A stretch of DNA of 64,000 bases from an uncultured Acidimicrobiales bacterium (GTDB lineage: Bacteria > Actinomycetota > Acidimicrobiia > Acidimicrobiales > CATQHL01): the NCBI GenBank assembly GCA_958295925.1, contig CATQHL010000001.1, positions 1,067,931 through 1,131,930 on the forward strand, written 5' to 3'. The position numbers and the translations under genes are program-made. Of this stretch, positions 26,534 to 40,094 are shown one piece after another; position 1 is the first letter of the stretch; every line of letters begins with the position of its first letter. Below the pieces are notes generated by a model. That model ran no database searches. It had not been told where the DNA came from and saw only the letters and a list, made by a program, of their open reading frames with translations.

Positions 26534-28621
26534 ATGAGCGACAACGACGTCTCCTCTGAGCAGACAGGCGAAGAAAGCCCGGACAGCGAGGAGGAAGCAA
26601 GAGCAATCGGCGCTGCCAACTCGGAAAGCCCTGCTCCCGAACAAAGCAGCACGGTAAACAAGTCCGCAAGGCGCAGGATGTCAGGCTTGGCGGCCGCAGC
26701 GGGGCTTTTGGCGGCAGGGACGGCCATCGCAGTCGTGGAACTGATCGCGGGATTGACCACGCGCATGCCCTCGCTGATACTTGCTGTGTCCGACAGCATC
26801 ATCGACAGTTCGTACGTCCCGTTCTGGCTGCGCACATGGAGCATCGACCAGTTGGGTACCGCCCAGAAGCCGGTGCTGTTTTACGGAGTGCTGGTCGTGA
26901 CGCTTCTGCTGGGGGCGCTCTTCGGCGTTCTGTCCTTGAAGCGACGCTGGATCGGGCCAATCGCCTTCACAGGATTCGCAGTGCTGGGAGGTTTGGCGGC
27001 GGCTCAGAACCCATTTTCGGTCACCTGGCTCACAGGGGTGTCAACGGCGTTGTCGGGAGCGGTTGGAATCGCAGTCCTGCTGTGGCTGCTTCACCTGTTG
27101 ACCAGGCCCGAGGCCCGCACCGAGGAACGCCCTCAGTACATCACCGACGTCAACAGACGCTGGTTCCTGACCGCCTCGGGGGCCACCGCTGTGGGAGCCC
27201 TGCTGGCCAGCGGGGCGGGTCGCCTGATGATGAGTCGCCGCAATGTGGACGACTCGCGCGCCGAGGTGGCCAGAAAGCTGGAACAGGCGCTAGGGGCCAT
27301 TTCCACCACAACAGAGGCCCAAGGCGACCAGGAGCCAACTTCAACATCGCAGCCGGGAACGACGACCGCCCCCGACGGCACGACGACGACCGCGTCAAGC
27401 AACTCGACCTCCACCACTGGGGCTTCCACAGACTCAACCCCTTCCAGCGCCACCTCTGATCCCACAACCTCGACCACGCAGGGCGGAGCAGCTCCGACAT
27501 CCACATCGTCCGGCTCAACCGCCACCTCGTCCACCACCACGCCCGCTCCTGCACCTGCCCCGCCGAGGGCGTCAGGCGGCACCCCCACAAAGCCCTCCCC
27601 GCCTCCTTCCACTTCCGCACCCTCCACCACCACTTCGAGGGCGCGCCCCACCACCACGGCGCGCCCCACCACCACTTCACGGGCGCGCCCCACCACCACG
27701 ACTGCCCGCCGCTACAGGTACTTCGACTCTGCAGTGAACGGCATTTCACCCATCATCACGCCGAACAACGACTTCTACCTCATAGACACGGCCATCTCCA
27801 AGCCAGTCGTAAACGTCAACAGCTGGAAGCTGAGCGTCACCGGGATGGTCGACCGGCCGTATGAACTTAACTTCGACGAGCTGCTGTCGATGGGGCTTGT
27901 GGAAGAGGCCGTGACCCTGAGCTGTGTCTCCAACCGGGTGGGGGGCAACCTGGTCGGCAACGCCGTCTGGGTCGGGGTGCCGTTGCGCGCCGTGCTGGAT
28001 CGCGCCCAGCCTCAACGAGGCGCCACCCAGATCGTGGGGCGTTCTGTAGACAACTGGAACTCGGGCTTTCCCACCGAGTTGGCCTACGACGGGCGCGTGG
28101 CCCTGGTGGCGGTTTCCATGAACGGCGAGCCCCTCCCCATCGATCACGGCTTTCCCGTCAGGCTGGTGGTGGCAGGGCTGTACGGCTACGTCTCGGCCAC
28201 CAAGTGGCTGGAAGAGATCCGACTCACTACCTGGGAGGGATTCGACTCCTACTGGGTGCCAAGGGGCTGGGCGAAGAGAGGCCCTGTCAAGACCCAGTCG
28301 CGCATCGACGTGCCACGCAGCGGAGCCAGGATTGCCGCTGGACGGGTTGCAGTGGCAGGTGTGGCCTGGGCGCCTAGTCGCAGCATCGAGCGCGTGGAGG
28401 TGAAAATCGGAGCCCAGCCTTGGAGAAGCGCCGAGCTCAGTGCCAACATGTCGGTCAACTCCTGGCGCCAGTGGATGTATGCCTGGGACGCCTCACCGGG
28501 CAATTACGACATTCAGGTGCGCGCCACCGACGGGACGGGCAATACACAGACCTCCCGGCAGACACCCCCTGCTCCCAGCGGCGCCACGGGCTGGCACACC
28601 ATCAAGGTGACCGTCGTCTAG
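26534..28621 (+). CDS. Membrane-tethered molybdopterin-dependent oxidoreductase (sulfite oxidase fold)
   Basis: 695 aa. Four hydrophobic segments (about 52-75, 116-136, 141-159, 165-190) are followed by a basic NRRWFLTASGATAVGALLAS stretch resembling a Tat-like fifth helix. A Ser/Thr/Pro linker runs from about 258 to 396. The C-terminal domain is the sulfite-oxidase-type molybdopterin domain, with the Mo-ligand Cys465 in TLSCVSN, and then a Mo-co dimerisation domain ending at IKVTVV. The catalytic domain should face outward. Linker DNA contains short GC repeats (gcgcgccccaccac) near 27650-27700. The preceding in-frame GTG at 26531 is an alternative start. Substrate unknown. Confidence 0.88.
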   Translation: MSDNDVSSEQTGEESPDSEEEARAIGAANSESPAPEQSSTVNKSARRRMSGLAAAAGLLAAGTAIAVVELIAGLTTRMPSLILAVSDSIIDSSYVPFWLRTWSIDQLGTAQKPVLFYGVLVVTLLLGALFGVLSLKRRWIGPIAFTGFAVLGGLAAAQNPFSVTWLTGVSTALSGAVGIAVLLWLLHLLTRPEARTEERPQYITDVNRRWFLTASGATAVGALLASGAGRLMMSRRNVDDSRAEVARKLEQALGAISTTTEAQGDQEPTSTSQPGTTTAPDGTTTTASSNSTSTTGASTDSTPSSATSDPTTSTTQGGAAPTSTSSGSTATSSTTTPAPAPAPPRASGGTPTKPSPPPSTSAPSTTTSRARPTTTARPTTTSRARPTTTTARRYRYFDSAVNGISPIITPNNDFYLIDTAISKPVVNVNSWKLSVTGMVDRPYELNFDELLSMGLVEEAVTLSCVSNRVGGNLVGNAVWVGVPLRAVLDRAQPQRGATQIVGRSVDNWNSGFPTELAYDGRVALVAVSMNGEPLPIDHGFPVRLVVAGLYGYVSATKWLEEIRLTTWEGFDSYWVPRGWAKRGPVKTQSRIDVPRSGARIAAGRVAVAGVAWAPSRSIERVEVKIGAQPWRSAELSANMSVNSWRQWMYAWDASPGNYDIQVRATDGTGNTQTSRQTPPAPSGATGWHTIKVTVV

Positions 28622-28666
28622 CGCAAACCCTGACGCCGAGCGCCTTGGCGCCTCGGCAACTTGCGC
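28621..28666. terminator. Nested inverted repeat between convergent genes
   Basis: GCCGAGCGCC (28635-28644) pairs with GGCG plus CTCGGC (28647-28657, one bulged C). An outer GCGCAA/TTGCGC pair (28621-28626 with 28661-28666) encloses it. The position exactly between convergent stops suggests a bidirectional terminator, although U-tracts are lacking. Confidence 0.6.
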
Positions 28667-28668
28667 CT

Positions 28669-29235
28669 CTAGTAGTCAATCCCCTTCTTGGCGACTATGC
28701 CGCTTTCGTAGGCGTGTTTGAGGCTGCGCATCTCGGTAACGGTGTCGGCTGCAGCGATCAGCGCTTCCGGGGCGTCTCGGCCGGTGCAGATCACGCTTGT
28801 GCGCTTCGGGCGCCCCCGCAGCACCGAGACCACCTCATCAGAGTCGATCCAGCCCCAGTTCATTGGATAAGTCACCTCGTCGAGCACCACAAGGCGATGC
28901 TCGGCGGCCTCGATCAACGAGCGGGCATGCCCCCAGGCCCGTCGTGCCACTGCCTCGTCCACCCCCAGATCCTTTGAGTCCCAGGTGAACCCCTCCCCGA
29001 GCGCCCACCAGTCCACCCCCATGGACTTGGCAGTCTTTTCCTCGCCTGCCTTCCAGTCGCCCGACTTGAGGAACTGCACCACCGCACAACGCCAACCCTG
29101 GGCAATCGCCCGCAGAATCACCCCAAATGCGGCAGTTGACTTGCCTTTGCCGTCGCCCGTGTTCACCAGCAGCAGGGAGGGAACCGAGCGCAGGCCTGAC
29201 GGACGGGGATCTTCGGTGGGAACCTCCACCGCCAC
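28669..29235 (-). CDS. cobO: Cob(I)yrinic acid a,c-diamide adenosyltransferase (CobO/CobA type)
   Basis: 188 aa; adenosylates the corrinoid cobalt using ATP. The P-loop is GDGKGKST (27-34), with VVQFLKSGDWKAGEE, a Walker-B-like VVLDEVTYPMNWGW and the RPKRTSVICTGRDAP segment typical of CobA/CobO, ending in HAYESGIVAKKGIDY. It is a stand-alone gene here; the family serves both de novo synthesis and salvage. Start GTG 29235. Confidence 0.95.
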   Translation of the reverse strand: MAVEVPTEDPRPSGLRSVPSLLLVNTGDGKGKSTAAFGVILRAIAQGWRCAVVQFLKSGDWKAGEEKTAKSMGVDWWALGEGFTWDSKDLGVDEAVARRAWGHARSLIEAAEHRLVVLDEVTYPMNWGWIDSDEVVSVLRGRPKRTSVICTGRDAPEALIAAADTVTEMRSLKHAYESGIVAKKGIDY

Positions 29236-29256
29236 CCCTATAACGCCAGGATCAGT

Positions 29257-30042
29257 TCATCGCTCGAACATGGTGCTGAAAGCACCTATGGCCGAGCCCT
29301 CCCCCTGCGAGGTGCCGGGCAAGTTGGAGGCAGCCATCAGCACCTTGTCGGCAAGACGGCTGAAAGGCAGCGACTGCAACCACACCGATCCGTAGCCACT
29401 CAGGGTGGCTAGGAAAATCCCTTCACCCCCGAAAATGTTCGACTTGAGATTGCCCGCACGCTCTATGCCGTAGGTGACCCCGTCGGTGAACGCCACGATG
29501 CATCCGGTGTCCACCCGCAGCGTCTCGCCCCGCAGGTCGCGTCGGACAATCGTGCCGCCGGCCGCCAGAAACGCCATTCCGTCGCCGGTCAGCCGCTGAA
29601 GGATGAATCCCTCCCCCCCGAAGAGGCCTGTGCCGATCTTGCGGTTGAACGCGATGTCAATGCGCGTTCCCAGTGCGGCGCACAGAAACGCGTCCTTCTG
29701 GCAGGTGATGCTCCCGTTGAGTTGCGCCAAGTCGGCTGCGACGATCTTGCCAGGAAACTCTGCCGCGAACGACACGGTTGAGGGCTGATGCCCGTTGTTG
29801 GTGAAGTGGGTGAGAAACAGCGACTCCTGCGCCAGCACCCGCTTTCCAGCCGACTTGAGCTTGCCCCACATTCCTTCGTCGGGGTTGGAGCCGTCGCCCA
29901 TCTTGGCCTCAAAGGAGATGCCAGGGTTCATGTACATCATCGCCCCGGCCTCACCGATGGCCGTCTCGCCTGGATCCAGCCGCACCTCCACGAACTGCAT
30001 GTCGTCGCCGTATATCTGATATTCGATTTCGTGGCTTCTCAT
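29257..30042 (-). CDS. AIM24 / TIGR00266 family protein
   Basis: 261 aa of the AIM24 fold (double-psi beta-helix), function unproven in bacteria. Seen are [23 protein letters not shown] at the start, the Gly-rich internal repeat pattern ([19 protein letters not shown]-like and [15 protein letters not shown]) and a conserved [10 protein letters not shown] chose ATG 30042, which has AGAAAGG upstream; the frame is open to 30111 and ATG 30057 is also possible. It lies 21 bp upstream of cobO on the same strand. Confidence 0.88.
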   Translation of the reverse strand: MRSHEIEYQIYGDDMQFVEVRLDPGETAIGEAGAMMYMNPGISFEAKMGDGSNPDEGMWGKLKSAGKRVLAQESLFLTHFTNNGHQPSTVSFAAEFPGKIVAADLAQLNGSITCQKDAFLCAALGTRIDIAFNRKIGTGLFGGEGFILQRLTGDGMAFLAAGGTIVRRDLRGETLRVDTGCIVAFTDGVTYGIERAGNLKSNIFGGEGIFLATLSGYGSVWLQSLPFSRLADKVLMAASNLPGTSQGEGSAIGAFSTMFER

Positions 30043-30153
30043 GGCTGCCTTTCTCATTGTCCCCCACCTGTATCGTCTCCCACCTGTTCTGCTGCTTGGG
30101 CACGCTAGCACGATTCGGTATCCGGGGACGCCGATCCCGCCAGTCCGAGTCGG

Positions 30154-30948
30154 TCAGGTCATACGAGTGCGGCGGCGGTTGATTGCGGCGGCGAGTTTGC
30201 GGCGCGGGTAGCGGGGGAAGACCTGTGAGAGGCCGGTGCTGAGGCTGTAGCAGAAGCCCGGCACATAAACCGCCCTGCCTCTCTCAGCAGCCCGTAGCGA
30301 CAATTCGGCCACCCTCCCGGCATCCATCCAGAGCCAGCCGGGATAGTGCTCAGCCTGCGCTGCGTGACCCGCCCGGCCGTGCAGCTCGGTACGGGTGAGA
30401 CCGGGCAAGACGGTGGTGACGGTCACCCCGGCGCTTCGCAGTTCCTCGTGCAGACCTTGGCCGAAGTTCGTTACAAAGGCCTTTGAGGCTGCGTAGACCG
30501 CCTCGTTCGGCAAGGGCTGTTCACCCGCCATGGACGACACGTTCAAGATTGTGCCGGCGCCTTCAGAGACCATCCGTGCCGCCATGGCGCGCGAGAGCCT
30601 CACAACCGCAGAGACGTTCAGCGCAATCATCTCCTCGATCCTCTCCTCAGACAACTCGGCAAACAATCCAAAGTCCCAGATGCCTGCGTTGTTGACCAGC
30701 AGGTCGAGAGGCCGCTCACCCTCGGTGCAGCGCCGAGTCACGGCTTCAGCCTCGCCGTGTTCAGTAAGGTCGGCAGCCAGAACCTCCACATCGACGTCGA
30801 CCGACTCGGCTAGCTCAGCCAGCCGCTCCCCGTCGCGTGCCACGATCACCAATTCCGTGCCCCGGCCTGCCAACTCCAGCGCAAACGCCCTCCCCAACCC
30901 TGCAGACGCCCCCGTGATCAGGGCACGCCCCCATGTCCTGCCCTTCAT
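30154..30948 (-). CDS. Short-chain dehydrogenase/reductase
   Basis: 264 aa, classical SDR. The cofactor loop is GASAGLGRAF (13-22), followed by NNAGIWDFG, catalytic Ser in NVSSMAGEQP and catalytic YxxxK in YAASK. An Arg after the second strand (IVARDGERL) suggests NADP. The C-terminus is basic (RYPRRKLAAAINRRRTR). It follows atpC by 56 bp on the same strand and may be read through from the ATP synthase operon. Substrate not deducible. Confidence 0.88.
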   Translation of the reverse strand: MKGRTWGRALITGASAGLGRAFALELAGRGTELVIVARDGERLAELAESVDVDVEVLAADLTEHGEAEAVTRRCTEGERPLDLLVNNAGIWDFGLFAELSEERIEEMIALNVSAVVRLSRAMAARMVSEGAGTILNVSSMAGEQPLPNEAVYAASKAFVTNFGQGLHEELRSAGVTVTTVLPGLTRTELHGRAGHAAQAEHYPGWLWMDAGRVAELSLRAAERGRAVYVPGFCYSLSTGLSQVFPRYPRRKLAAAINRRRTRMT

Positions 30949-31004
30949 TGCGCCAAACCTGAAACTGCTGCGACTGTTATAGGAACCGGATGCGCAGCGA
31001 AGAC

Positions 31005-31403
31005 TTATTGCTCGATCGTGCCTGCCACAGCAAGGCGGACGTCAGCGCGCTTCAGCGCTGCGGCTGCTGTTGCGTCGTCGGGGTCTTCGGCAAGGGCGGC
31101 GGCGGCACGCTCAGCGGCGGCGGCGGCACGGGCCACGTCGATGTCCGCCGCGACTTCGGCTACGTCAGACAAGATGGCCACCCTGTCGCCAGAGACCTCA
31201 ACAAAACCACTGTGTACGGCTATGTGGTGGACTTCCCCGTCGGGTGCGTTCACCTTGACGCGTTCCGGCAGGAGAATGCCCAAGAAGGAGACGTGACCGG
31301 GCTGAAAGGCGATGTCACCGTCGCTGGTGCGCACCAGGACCATCTCAGCGGCGGTTGAGAGCACTGAGCCCTCCGGCGAAACCAGGTCAACCTGCAGCGC
31401 CAT
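31005..31403 (-). CDS. atpC: ATP synthase epsilon subunit
   Basis: 132 aa from the second in-frame Met. The N-terminal beta-sandwich (VDLVSPEGSVLSTAAEMV, GDIAFQPGHVSFLG) and the two C-terminal helices rich in Ala/Glu fit epsilon, which couples the central stalk to c-ring rotation and inhibits hydrolysis. Last gene of the atp operon, 11 bp after atpD. Confidence 0.94.
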   Translation of the reverse strand: MALQVDLVSPEGSVLSTAAEMVLVRTSDGDIAFQPGHVSFLGILLPERVKVNAPDGEVHHIAVHSGFVEVSGDRVAILSDVAEVAADIDVARAAAAAERAAAALAEDPDDATAAAALKRADVRLAVAGTIEQ

Positions 31404-31414
31404 TGGCAAGCCCC

Positions 31415-33837
<2,423 letters not shown>

Positions 33838-33854
33838 GTCAGTCTCCGCCCAGG

Positions 33855-35480
<1,626 letters not shown>

Positions 35481-35487
35481 GCCTCTC

Positions 35488-36015
35488 CTAGATGACCTCG
35501 CGGAGCTGATGTATGCGTGAGCGGACGCTGCCGTCGATTACCTCGTCGCCGATACGTGCGACGATCCCCCCGAGGATGTCAGGATCGACGCTCGTCTTGA
35601 CGGTGACCTCCCTGCCGGTTGCCGCCCGCAGCGCTTCGCCCAGCCTCTGCTGCTGCTCTGCGCTGAGAGCCACCGCCGAGCGGACTTCGGCCACTGCAAC
35701 CCCCCGCTGCGAGGCGCTGCGCTCAACGGCTTTGTGGATGATGCTTGGCAGTTCCCCGCCTCGGCCTGTGGCCACCACCATTGACACGAGGGCCACGCTC
35801 GCGGGGGAGACCTGGCCGTCAAGGACGTCCTCGACGATCTGCTGTCGGCGGAAGGCCGGGATGCGGCGATCGGAAAGCGCCTCGCGCAATTCGTCGGATC
35901 CCTCGATCGCACGGGCCACGGCGAAGAGCTCATCCTCTACCACGGCAAGGCTTCCCTCGGCCCGCGCTACTGCAACGAGGGCGTCTGCGTATGCAGAAAT
36001 CCTGTCCTCGGTCAT
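35488..36015 (-). CDS. atpH: ATP synthase delta subunit
   Basis: 175 aa. Delta tethers F1 to the peripheral stalk b subunits. Seen are the N-terminal helical bundle ([37 protein letters not shown]) and the C-terminal conserved [26 protein letters not shown] pattern. Position between atpF and atpA is standard for F-type operons. In many actinobacteria b and delta are fused; here they are separate. Confidence 0.95.
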   Translation of the reverse strand: MTEDRISAYADALVAVARAEGSLAVVEDELFAVARAIEGSDELREALSDRRIPAFRRQQIVEDVLDGQVSPASVALVSMVVATGRGGELPSIIHKAVERSASQRGVAVAEVRSAVALSAEQQQRLGEALRAATGREVTVKTSVDPDILGGIVARIGDEVIDGSVRSRIHQLREVI

Positions 36016-36043
36016 TTCCTCTTCCGTCAGCCGCCTGCCGCGC

Positions 36044-36808
36044 CTACCTGCGAGAGCCGACCTGGGCGATGTAGTCCTCGATCATCTCCATCTGGGCGTC
36101 GTGGTCGAGGTTGCGCCTGATCACCGTCTCTGCAGCCCCTATGACAATCTCGGAGACCTCGCTTTTCAGATCTTGGATGGCCTGGCTCTTGGCAACCTTG
36201 GCGTCCTGGGCCGAACGCCTGCGCACCTCGGCCGCGTCGGCCTCGGCGCGAGCAATCAGGTCAACGCGCACCCGATCCGCCTCGCTCCGAGCCTCTTCGA
36301 TGATCCTGTCCGCCTCGTTTTGGGCGTCTGCCATCTCGGCCTCGTAGCGGGACTTCACCTCGCTCGCCTCGGTGCGGGCCTGCTCTGCTGCGTCGAGATC
36401 GCTCCTGATCTTCTCTGAGCGTCGGTCCATTGCCCGTCGCACGGCCGGGAATAGCTTCCACTGCATGAGCGCCAGCAGCACCACAAAGGCGATTCCGCCC
36501 CAGATGATCTCGTTGACTTCGGGAATGATGGGATTTTGCGCGCTCTGGCAGCCCTCCAACCGTTGCTCGAAGCTCTCCAGGGCATCCTTCGTCTCGTCAG
36601 GTGCGCCGTCGGCGTGTGCTGCGTGCTCGAGCTCCTCGAACGCCTCTGCGCCGCTCTTGCCCCCCCAGTCAAGGTTGTTGAGCTCTTCGGCCATGCAGCC
36701 GCCGATGGTCTCGGCCGCTGAGACCGGCGAAGCCGTCAGCACCGCCACGGCGACGGCCACGAGCACTGTCGCAGCGGCGCGTTTGCAACGACGCGAAATC
36801 TTGTCCAT
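36044..36808 (-). CDS. atpF: ATP synthase b subunit with signal peptide and external extension
   Basis: 254 aa from ATG 36808, which has AGGAGAGG upstream. Normal b starts directly with its membrane helix. Here an N-terminal signal-like helix (about 9-31, SPVSAAE as likely cleavage site) and about 65 residues containing Cys38 and Cys87 precede the usual anchor (IIWGGIAFVVLLALMQWKLF, 101-120). The long charged coiled coil that follows is typical. The extension would lie outside the membrane, and the two cysteines could form a disulfide. The operon position makes the identity secure. Confidence 0.93.
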   Translation of the reverse strand: MDKISRRCKRAAATVLVAVAVAVLTASPVSAAETIGGCMAEELNNLDWGGKSGAEAFEELEHAAHADGAPDETKDALESFEQRLEGCQSAQNPIIPEVNEIIWGGIAFVVLLALMQWKLFPAVRRAMDRRSEKIRSDLDAAEQARTEASEVKSRYEAEMADAQNEADRIIEEARSEADRVRVDLIARAEADAAEVRRRSAQDAKVAKSQAIQDLKSEVSEIVIGAAETVIRRNLDHDAQMEMIEDYIAQVGSRR

Positions 36809-36836
36809 GGAAAGTCCTCTCCTGAGACTCTTCCGC

Positions 36837-37112
<276 letters not shown>

Positions 37113-37215
37113 TTATCTTCTCCTCTTTGGTCTATTTCGGTTTGGTCTACTTGCGGTATTCCGTTTGGACTGCTTGCTGCACCAGGATCGGCGAATGCAA
37201 GGCGCATTTCCTCAA

Positions 37216-37965
37216 TCAGTGCTCAGCGTGCATTGCGCCGCCGATGTACACGGCCGTGAGAATCGTGAAAATGAACGCCTGAAGCCCGCTCACGAAAATC
37301 TCGAAGGCTGTCAGCAACACGAGCGCTGCGAAAGGAAGCAGCGACGGCACGTAGCCGAACCCCCAGAGCGCTGCGGAGAGAACTGCGAACGTGACCAGCA
37401 GCAAGTGGCCTGCCACCATGTTCGCCCAGAGTCGAATGGCAAGGGAAAGAGGGCGGATGAGGAAGGTGGAGAACAACTCGATGGGGGTGACGATGAGGTA
37501 GAGAGGCTTGGGGACACCTGGTGGGAAGAGGGAACTCTTGAGGTAGCCGCCCAGCCCCTGGCGACGGATTCCTACGTAGTTGTAGATCACCCACACCAGC
37601 ACGGCCAGCAGAAGCGGCACCGCCATGCGGGAGTTGGCGGGAAACTGGATACCTGGAATCACCTCAAAGACGTTGGCAAAAAAGATGAAGAAGAACAGCG
37701 TGGTGAAGAAGGGCATGAAGCGCTTGCCCTCCGGTCCGATCGTCTGCATGACGATGCTGTTCTCCACGAAATTGATCCCGCCCTCTGCGACGTGCTGAAC
37801 GCCCGACGGAACGAGGGAGCGCTTTCTGGCCGCAAGGCCAAAGACGCCGACCGTCAGCACCACGGCGGCCAGGAAGATGAGGACAGTCTTGTTGACGGCC
37901 AGCGGGGAGCCGCTAAATAGGAAACTCGGCCAGTCGAAGAGATGCGTTACGGGCGGAAATTCCAC
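37216..37965 (-). CDS. atpB: ATP synthase a subunit
   Basis: 249 aa integral membrane subunit forming the proton half-channels. Multiple hydrophobic segments are visible. The essential Arg lies in the segment RPLSLAIRLWANMVAGHLLL, and the C-terminal FVSGLQAFIFTILTAVYI is typical. GTG start 6 bp after the atpI-like gene's stop. A 103-bp gap separates it from atpE. Confidence 0.96.
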   Translation of the reverse strand: MEFPPVTHLFDWPSFLFSGSPLAVNKTVLIFLAAVVLTVGVFGLAARKRSLVPSGVQHVAEGGINFVENSIVMQTIGPEGKRFMPFFTTLFFFIFFANVFEVIPGIQFPANSRMAVPLLLAVLVWVIYNYVGIRRQGLGGYLKSSLFPPGVPKPLYLIVTPIELFSTFLIRPLSLAIRLWANMVAGHLLLVTFAVLSAALWGFGYVPSLLPFAALVLLTAFEIFVSGLQAFIFTILTAVYIGGAMHAEH

Positions 37966-37971
37966 TTGTCC

Positions 37972-38463
37972 CTACTCTCCGCCGGCGACCCGCGCCTCAG
38001 TAACGCCCCGAACTGCCCCTCTGCGGGACGTCTTGGAGACCGTTTGCTTGAGGCCGGGCCGGGCCAGCGTTGCCGACACGTGGCGAAACTCCCATATGAG
38101 CAGACCCAGGTGCGTTACAAGCAGGACAATGCCGAATGCCAGGGCTTCGAACCAGTCGTGGCGGCGAATGGGCAGCACGACGGCCAACAGGATGCCAAGT
38201 CGAACGAGGTAGCCCAACATTACGGCGGGGCCTATGGCCCGAATTGAAATCCGCGCCGAGATTGTGATGGCCATGGCACCCAGCAGAAAGTTCAACATCA
38301 CAAGGGCCAGAGCCAGGAGAGCCGAGAAAAGCCCGCTCCAACCCCATATGAGGCCACCAGCAAGCGCAAGGGCGGGGCACACGAACATCCACCGCTTCAG
38401 CAGGTCAAAGGCGACCTGGCGTTCCGGGGCTTCCGCCCCGAACTCTTCGGTGTCTTCAGTCAT
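37972..38463 (-). CDS. atpI: ATP synthase subunit I-like membrane protein
   Basis: 163 aa with four predicted membrane segments (about 26-46, 49-68, 81-99, 106-125). Its position just before atpB and its size fit AtpI-like proteins, which assist c-ring assembly in some bacteria. Sequence is poorly conserved, so the assignment rests mainly on context. The start overlaps the atpZ stop by 8 bp, indicating coupling. Confidence 0.75.
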   Translation of the reverse strand: MTEDTEEFGAEAPERQVAFDLLKRWMFVCPALALAGGLIWGWSGLFSALLALALVMLNFLLGAMAITISARISIRAIGPAVMLGYLVRLGILLAVVLPIRRHDWFEALAFGIVLLVTHLGLLIWEFRHVSATLARPGLKQTVSKTSRRGAVRGVTEARVAGGE

Positions 38464-38704
38464 CTTTCCTCTCGATGCGCTGCATCCGCCGCTCGTAGCT
38501 CTTGAACGTCTTCCAGACGGTGTATGCCAGGACGATGAGGCTGAACAGCAGGACGAACAGCGGGACGGTTCCGAGGGCGCGATCTACCAGGAGCCCGATA
38601 TAGGCAAAGAGGGCCGGGGTTGCGACCAACTCGAAGGCCATGGAGAGTGCGTCGCCAAAACCCTGTCGCATCGCACGCGTTTCAGAATCTTTTGTTTGCA
38701 TCAA
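38456..38704 (-). CDS. atpZ: AtpZ/AtpI-type small membrane protein
   Basis: 82 aa with two hydrophobic helices (AFELVATPALFAYIGLLVD and VPLFVLLFSLIVLAYTVW) and a basic C-terminal tail, the AtpZ pattern. In the family it pairs with AtpI in magnesium/calcium transport or ring assembly. It is the first gene of the atp operon; the 127 bp before it (38705-38831) should carry the promoter, but I see no clear hexamers. Confidence 0.78.
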   Translation of the reverse strand: MMQTKDSETRAMRQGFGDALSMAFELVATPALFAYIGLLVDRALGTVPLFVLLFSLIVLAYTVWKTFKSYERRMQRIERKDD

Positions 38705-38831
38705 ACCTTTCGTAAGCCTTTGGGCTGCTCGGCAGCGCGGCCCGCGCCGAAATCCGCGCGCAAGATATCCGCTGGAAGCCTAGCCGACAACATGGTTTGA
38801 CCGCTATTCGAAGCGACAGGTGAACAGTTGC

Positions 38832-40073
38832 CTAGCTATACGGGGTGAACTCGGCGCAGAGTTCCCGCACCTCGCCGCGAATTCTGCGCAAGACCTCCGA
38901 GTTGTCGCGTTCTCTCAGCGTCCGCCCGATAGCGGAGGCGATCAGGGGCATCTCCCCTGTACCCATCCCCGCAGTGGTCACCGCCGCAGTTCCGATGCGC
39001 AGGCCACTGGTCACAAATGGGCTGCGGGGGTCATTTGGAATTGTGTTCTTGTTCAGCGTGATGCCTGCTAGGTCCAGGGAGCTCTGGGCCTGCTTGCCTG
39101 TGAGCTCCGCGTCGAAGTGGCGCAGGTCGATGAGCATGAGATGGTTGTCGGTTCCGCCTGAGACAAGCCGGAATCCCTCGGCTGCAAGGCACTCCGCCAG
39201 GCATCGGGCGTTTGCGACCACGGCAGCTGCGTAGGCGGAGAACTCGGGGGTGGCCGCCTCGGCGAAAGCTACTGCCTTTGCTGCAATGACATGCTCGAGC
39301 GGGCCACCCTGGGCCCCTGGAAACACGGCCCTGTCCACGTCTCTCGCCAACTCCGAGGTGCATAGGATGGCTCCTCCGCGTGGGCCGCGGAGCGTCTTGT
39401 GGGTGGTGAAGGTAACCACGTCGGCGGATGGCGCCGGGTTGGGGTGAACACGACCTGCAATCAGACCTGCGACGTGGGCGGCGTCGAAGAGGAACCTGGC
39501 TCCCACGCTCTCGGCGATCTCCCTGAACGGCACCGGGTCGATCACCCTTGGGTAGGCGGTGGCGCCAGCCACGATGAGCCTTGGGCGGTGACGATGCGCC
39601 AGTTCCTCCACCTGCTGGTAGTCAAGCATCTCGTCGCCGGGCGTGACCCCGTAGCCAACGAAATCGTAAAGCTTGCCGCTGGCGTTCACCGGCGAGCCGT
39701 GAGTGAGGTGGCCACCGTGGTCGAGGCTCATCCCGAGCACCTTCGCGCCGGGCTCGAGGAGGGCGTCATAGGCCGACATGTTGGCGTTAGCGCCTGAATG
39801 CGGCTGAACGTTGGCGTGGTCGGCGGCGAACAGGTCGGCTGCTCGGGTGCGGGCCAACTCCTCCACCTCGTCGATGACCTGGTTTCCCCCGTAGTAGCGA
39901 CGGCCCGGGTAGCCCTCGGAGTACTTGTTGGTAAGCACCGAGCCAGTTGCGGCCAGCACCTGGGGCGAGGCGAAGTTTTCCGAGGCGATTAGCTGCAGAG
40001 TGGTGTTTTGCCGCAGACGCTCAGCGGCGATGCGGCTAAAGATTTCGTCTTTGCTGCTGTCGGGCCAGGGCAT
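38832..40073 (-). CDS. glyA: Serine hydroxymethyltransferase
   Basis: 413 aa; interconverts serine and glycine with transfer of C1 to tetrahydrofolate. Seen are [10 protein letters not shown], the tetra-Gly-type YYGG(N), [11 protein letters not shown] and the PLP lysine in [12 protein letters not shown] (about 223-234). It is upstream of the atp operon on the same strand and continues the serine theme of serA and serC elsewhere in the window. Confidence 0.98.
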   Translation of the reverse strand: MPWPDSSKDEIFSRIAAERLRQNTTLQLIASENFASPQVLAATGSVLTNKYSEGYPGRRYYGGNQVIDEVEELARTRAADLFAADHANVQPHSGANANMSAYDALLEPGAKVLGMSLDHGGHLTHGSPVNASGKLYDFVGYGVTPGDEMLDYQQVEELAHRHRPRLIVAGATAYPRVIDPVPFREIAESVGARFLFDAAHVAGLIAGRVHPNPAPSADVVTFTTHKTLRGPRGGAILCTSELARDVDRAVFPGAQGGPLEHVIAAKAVAFAEAATPEFSAYAAAVVANARCLAECLAAEGFRLVSGGTDNHLMLIDLRHFDAELTGKQAQSSLDLAGITLNKNTIPNDPRSPFVTSGLRIGTAAVTTAGMGTGEMPLIASAIGRTLRERDNSEVLRRIRGEVRELCAEFTPYS

Positions 40074-40094
40074 GGGAAAGTCCTGCGGGGCCAG

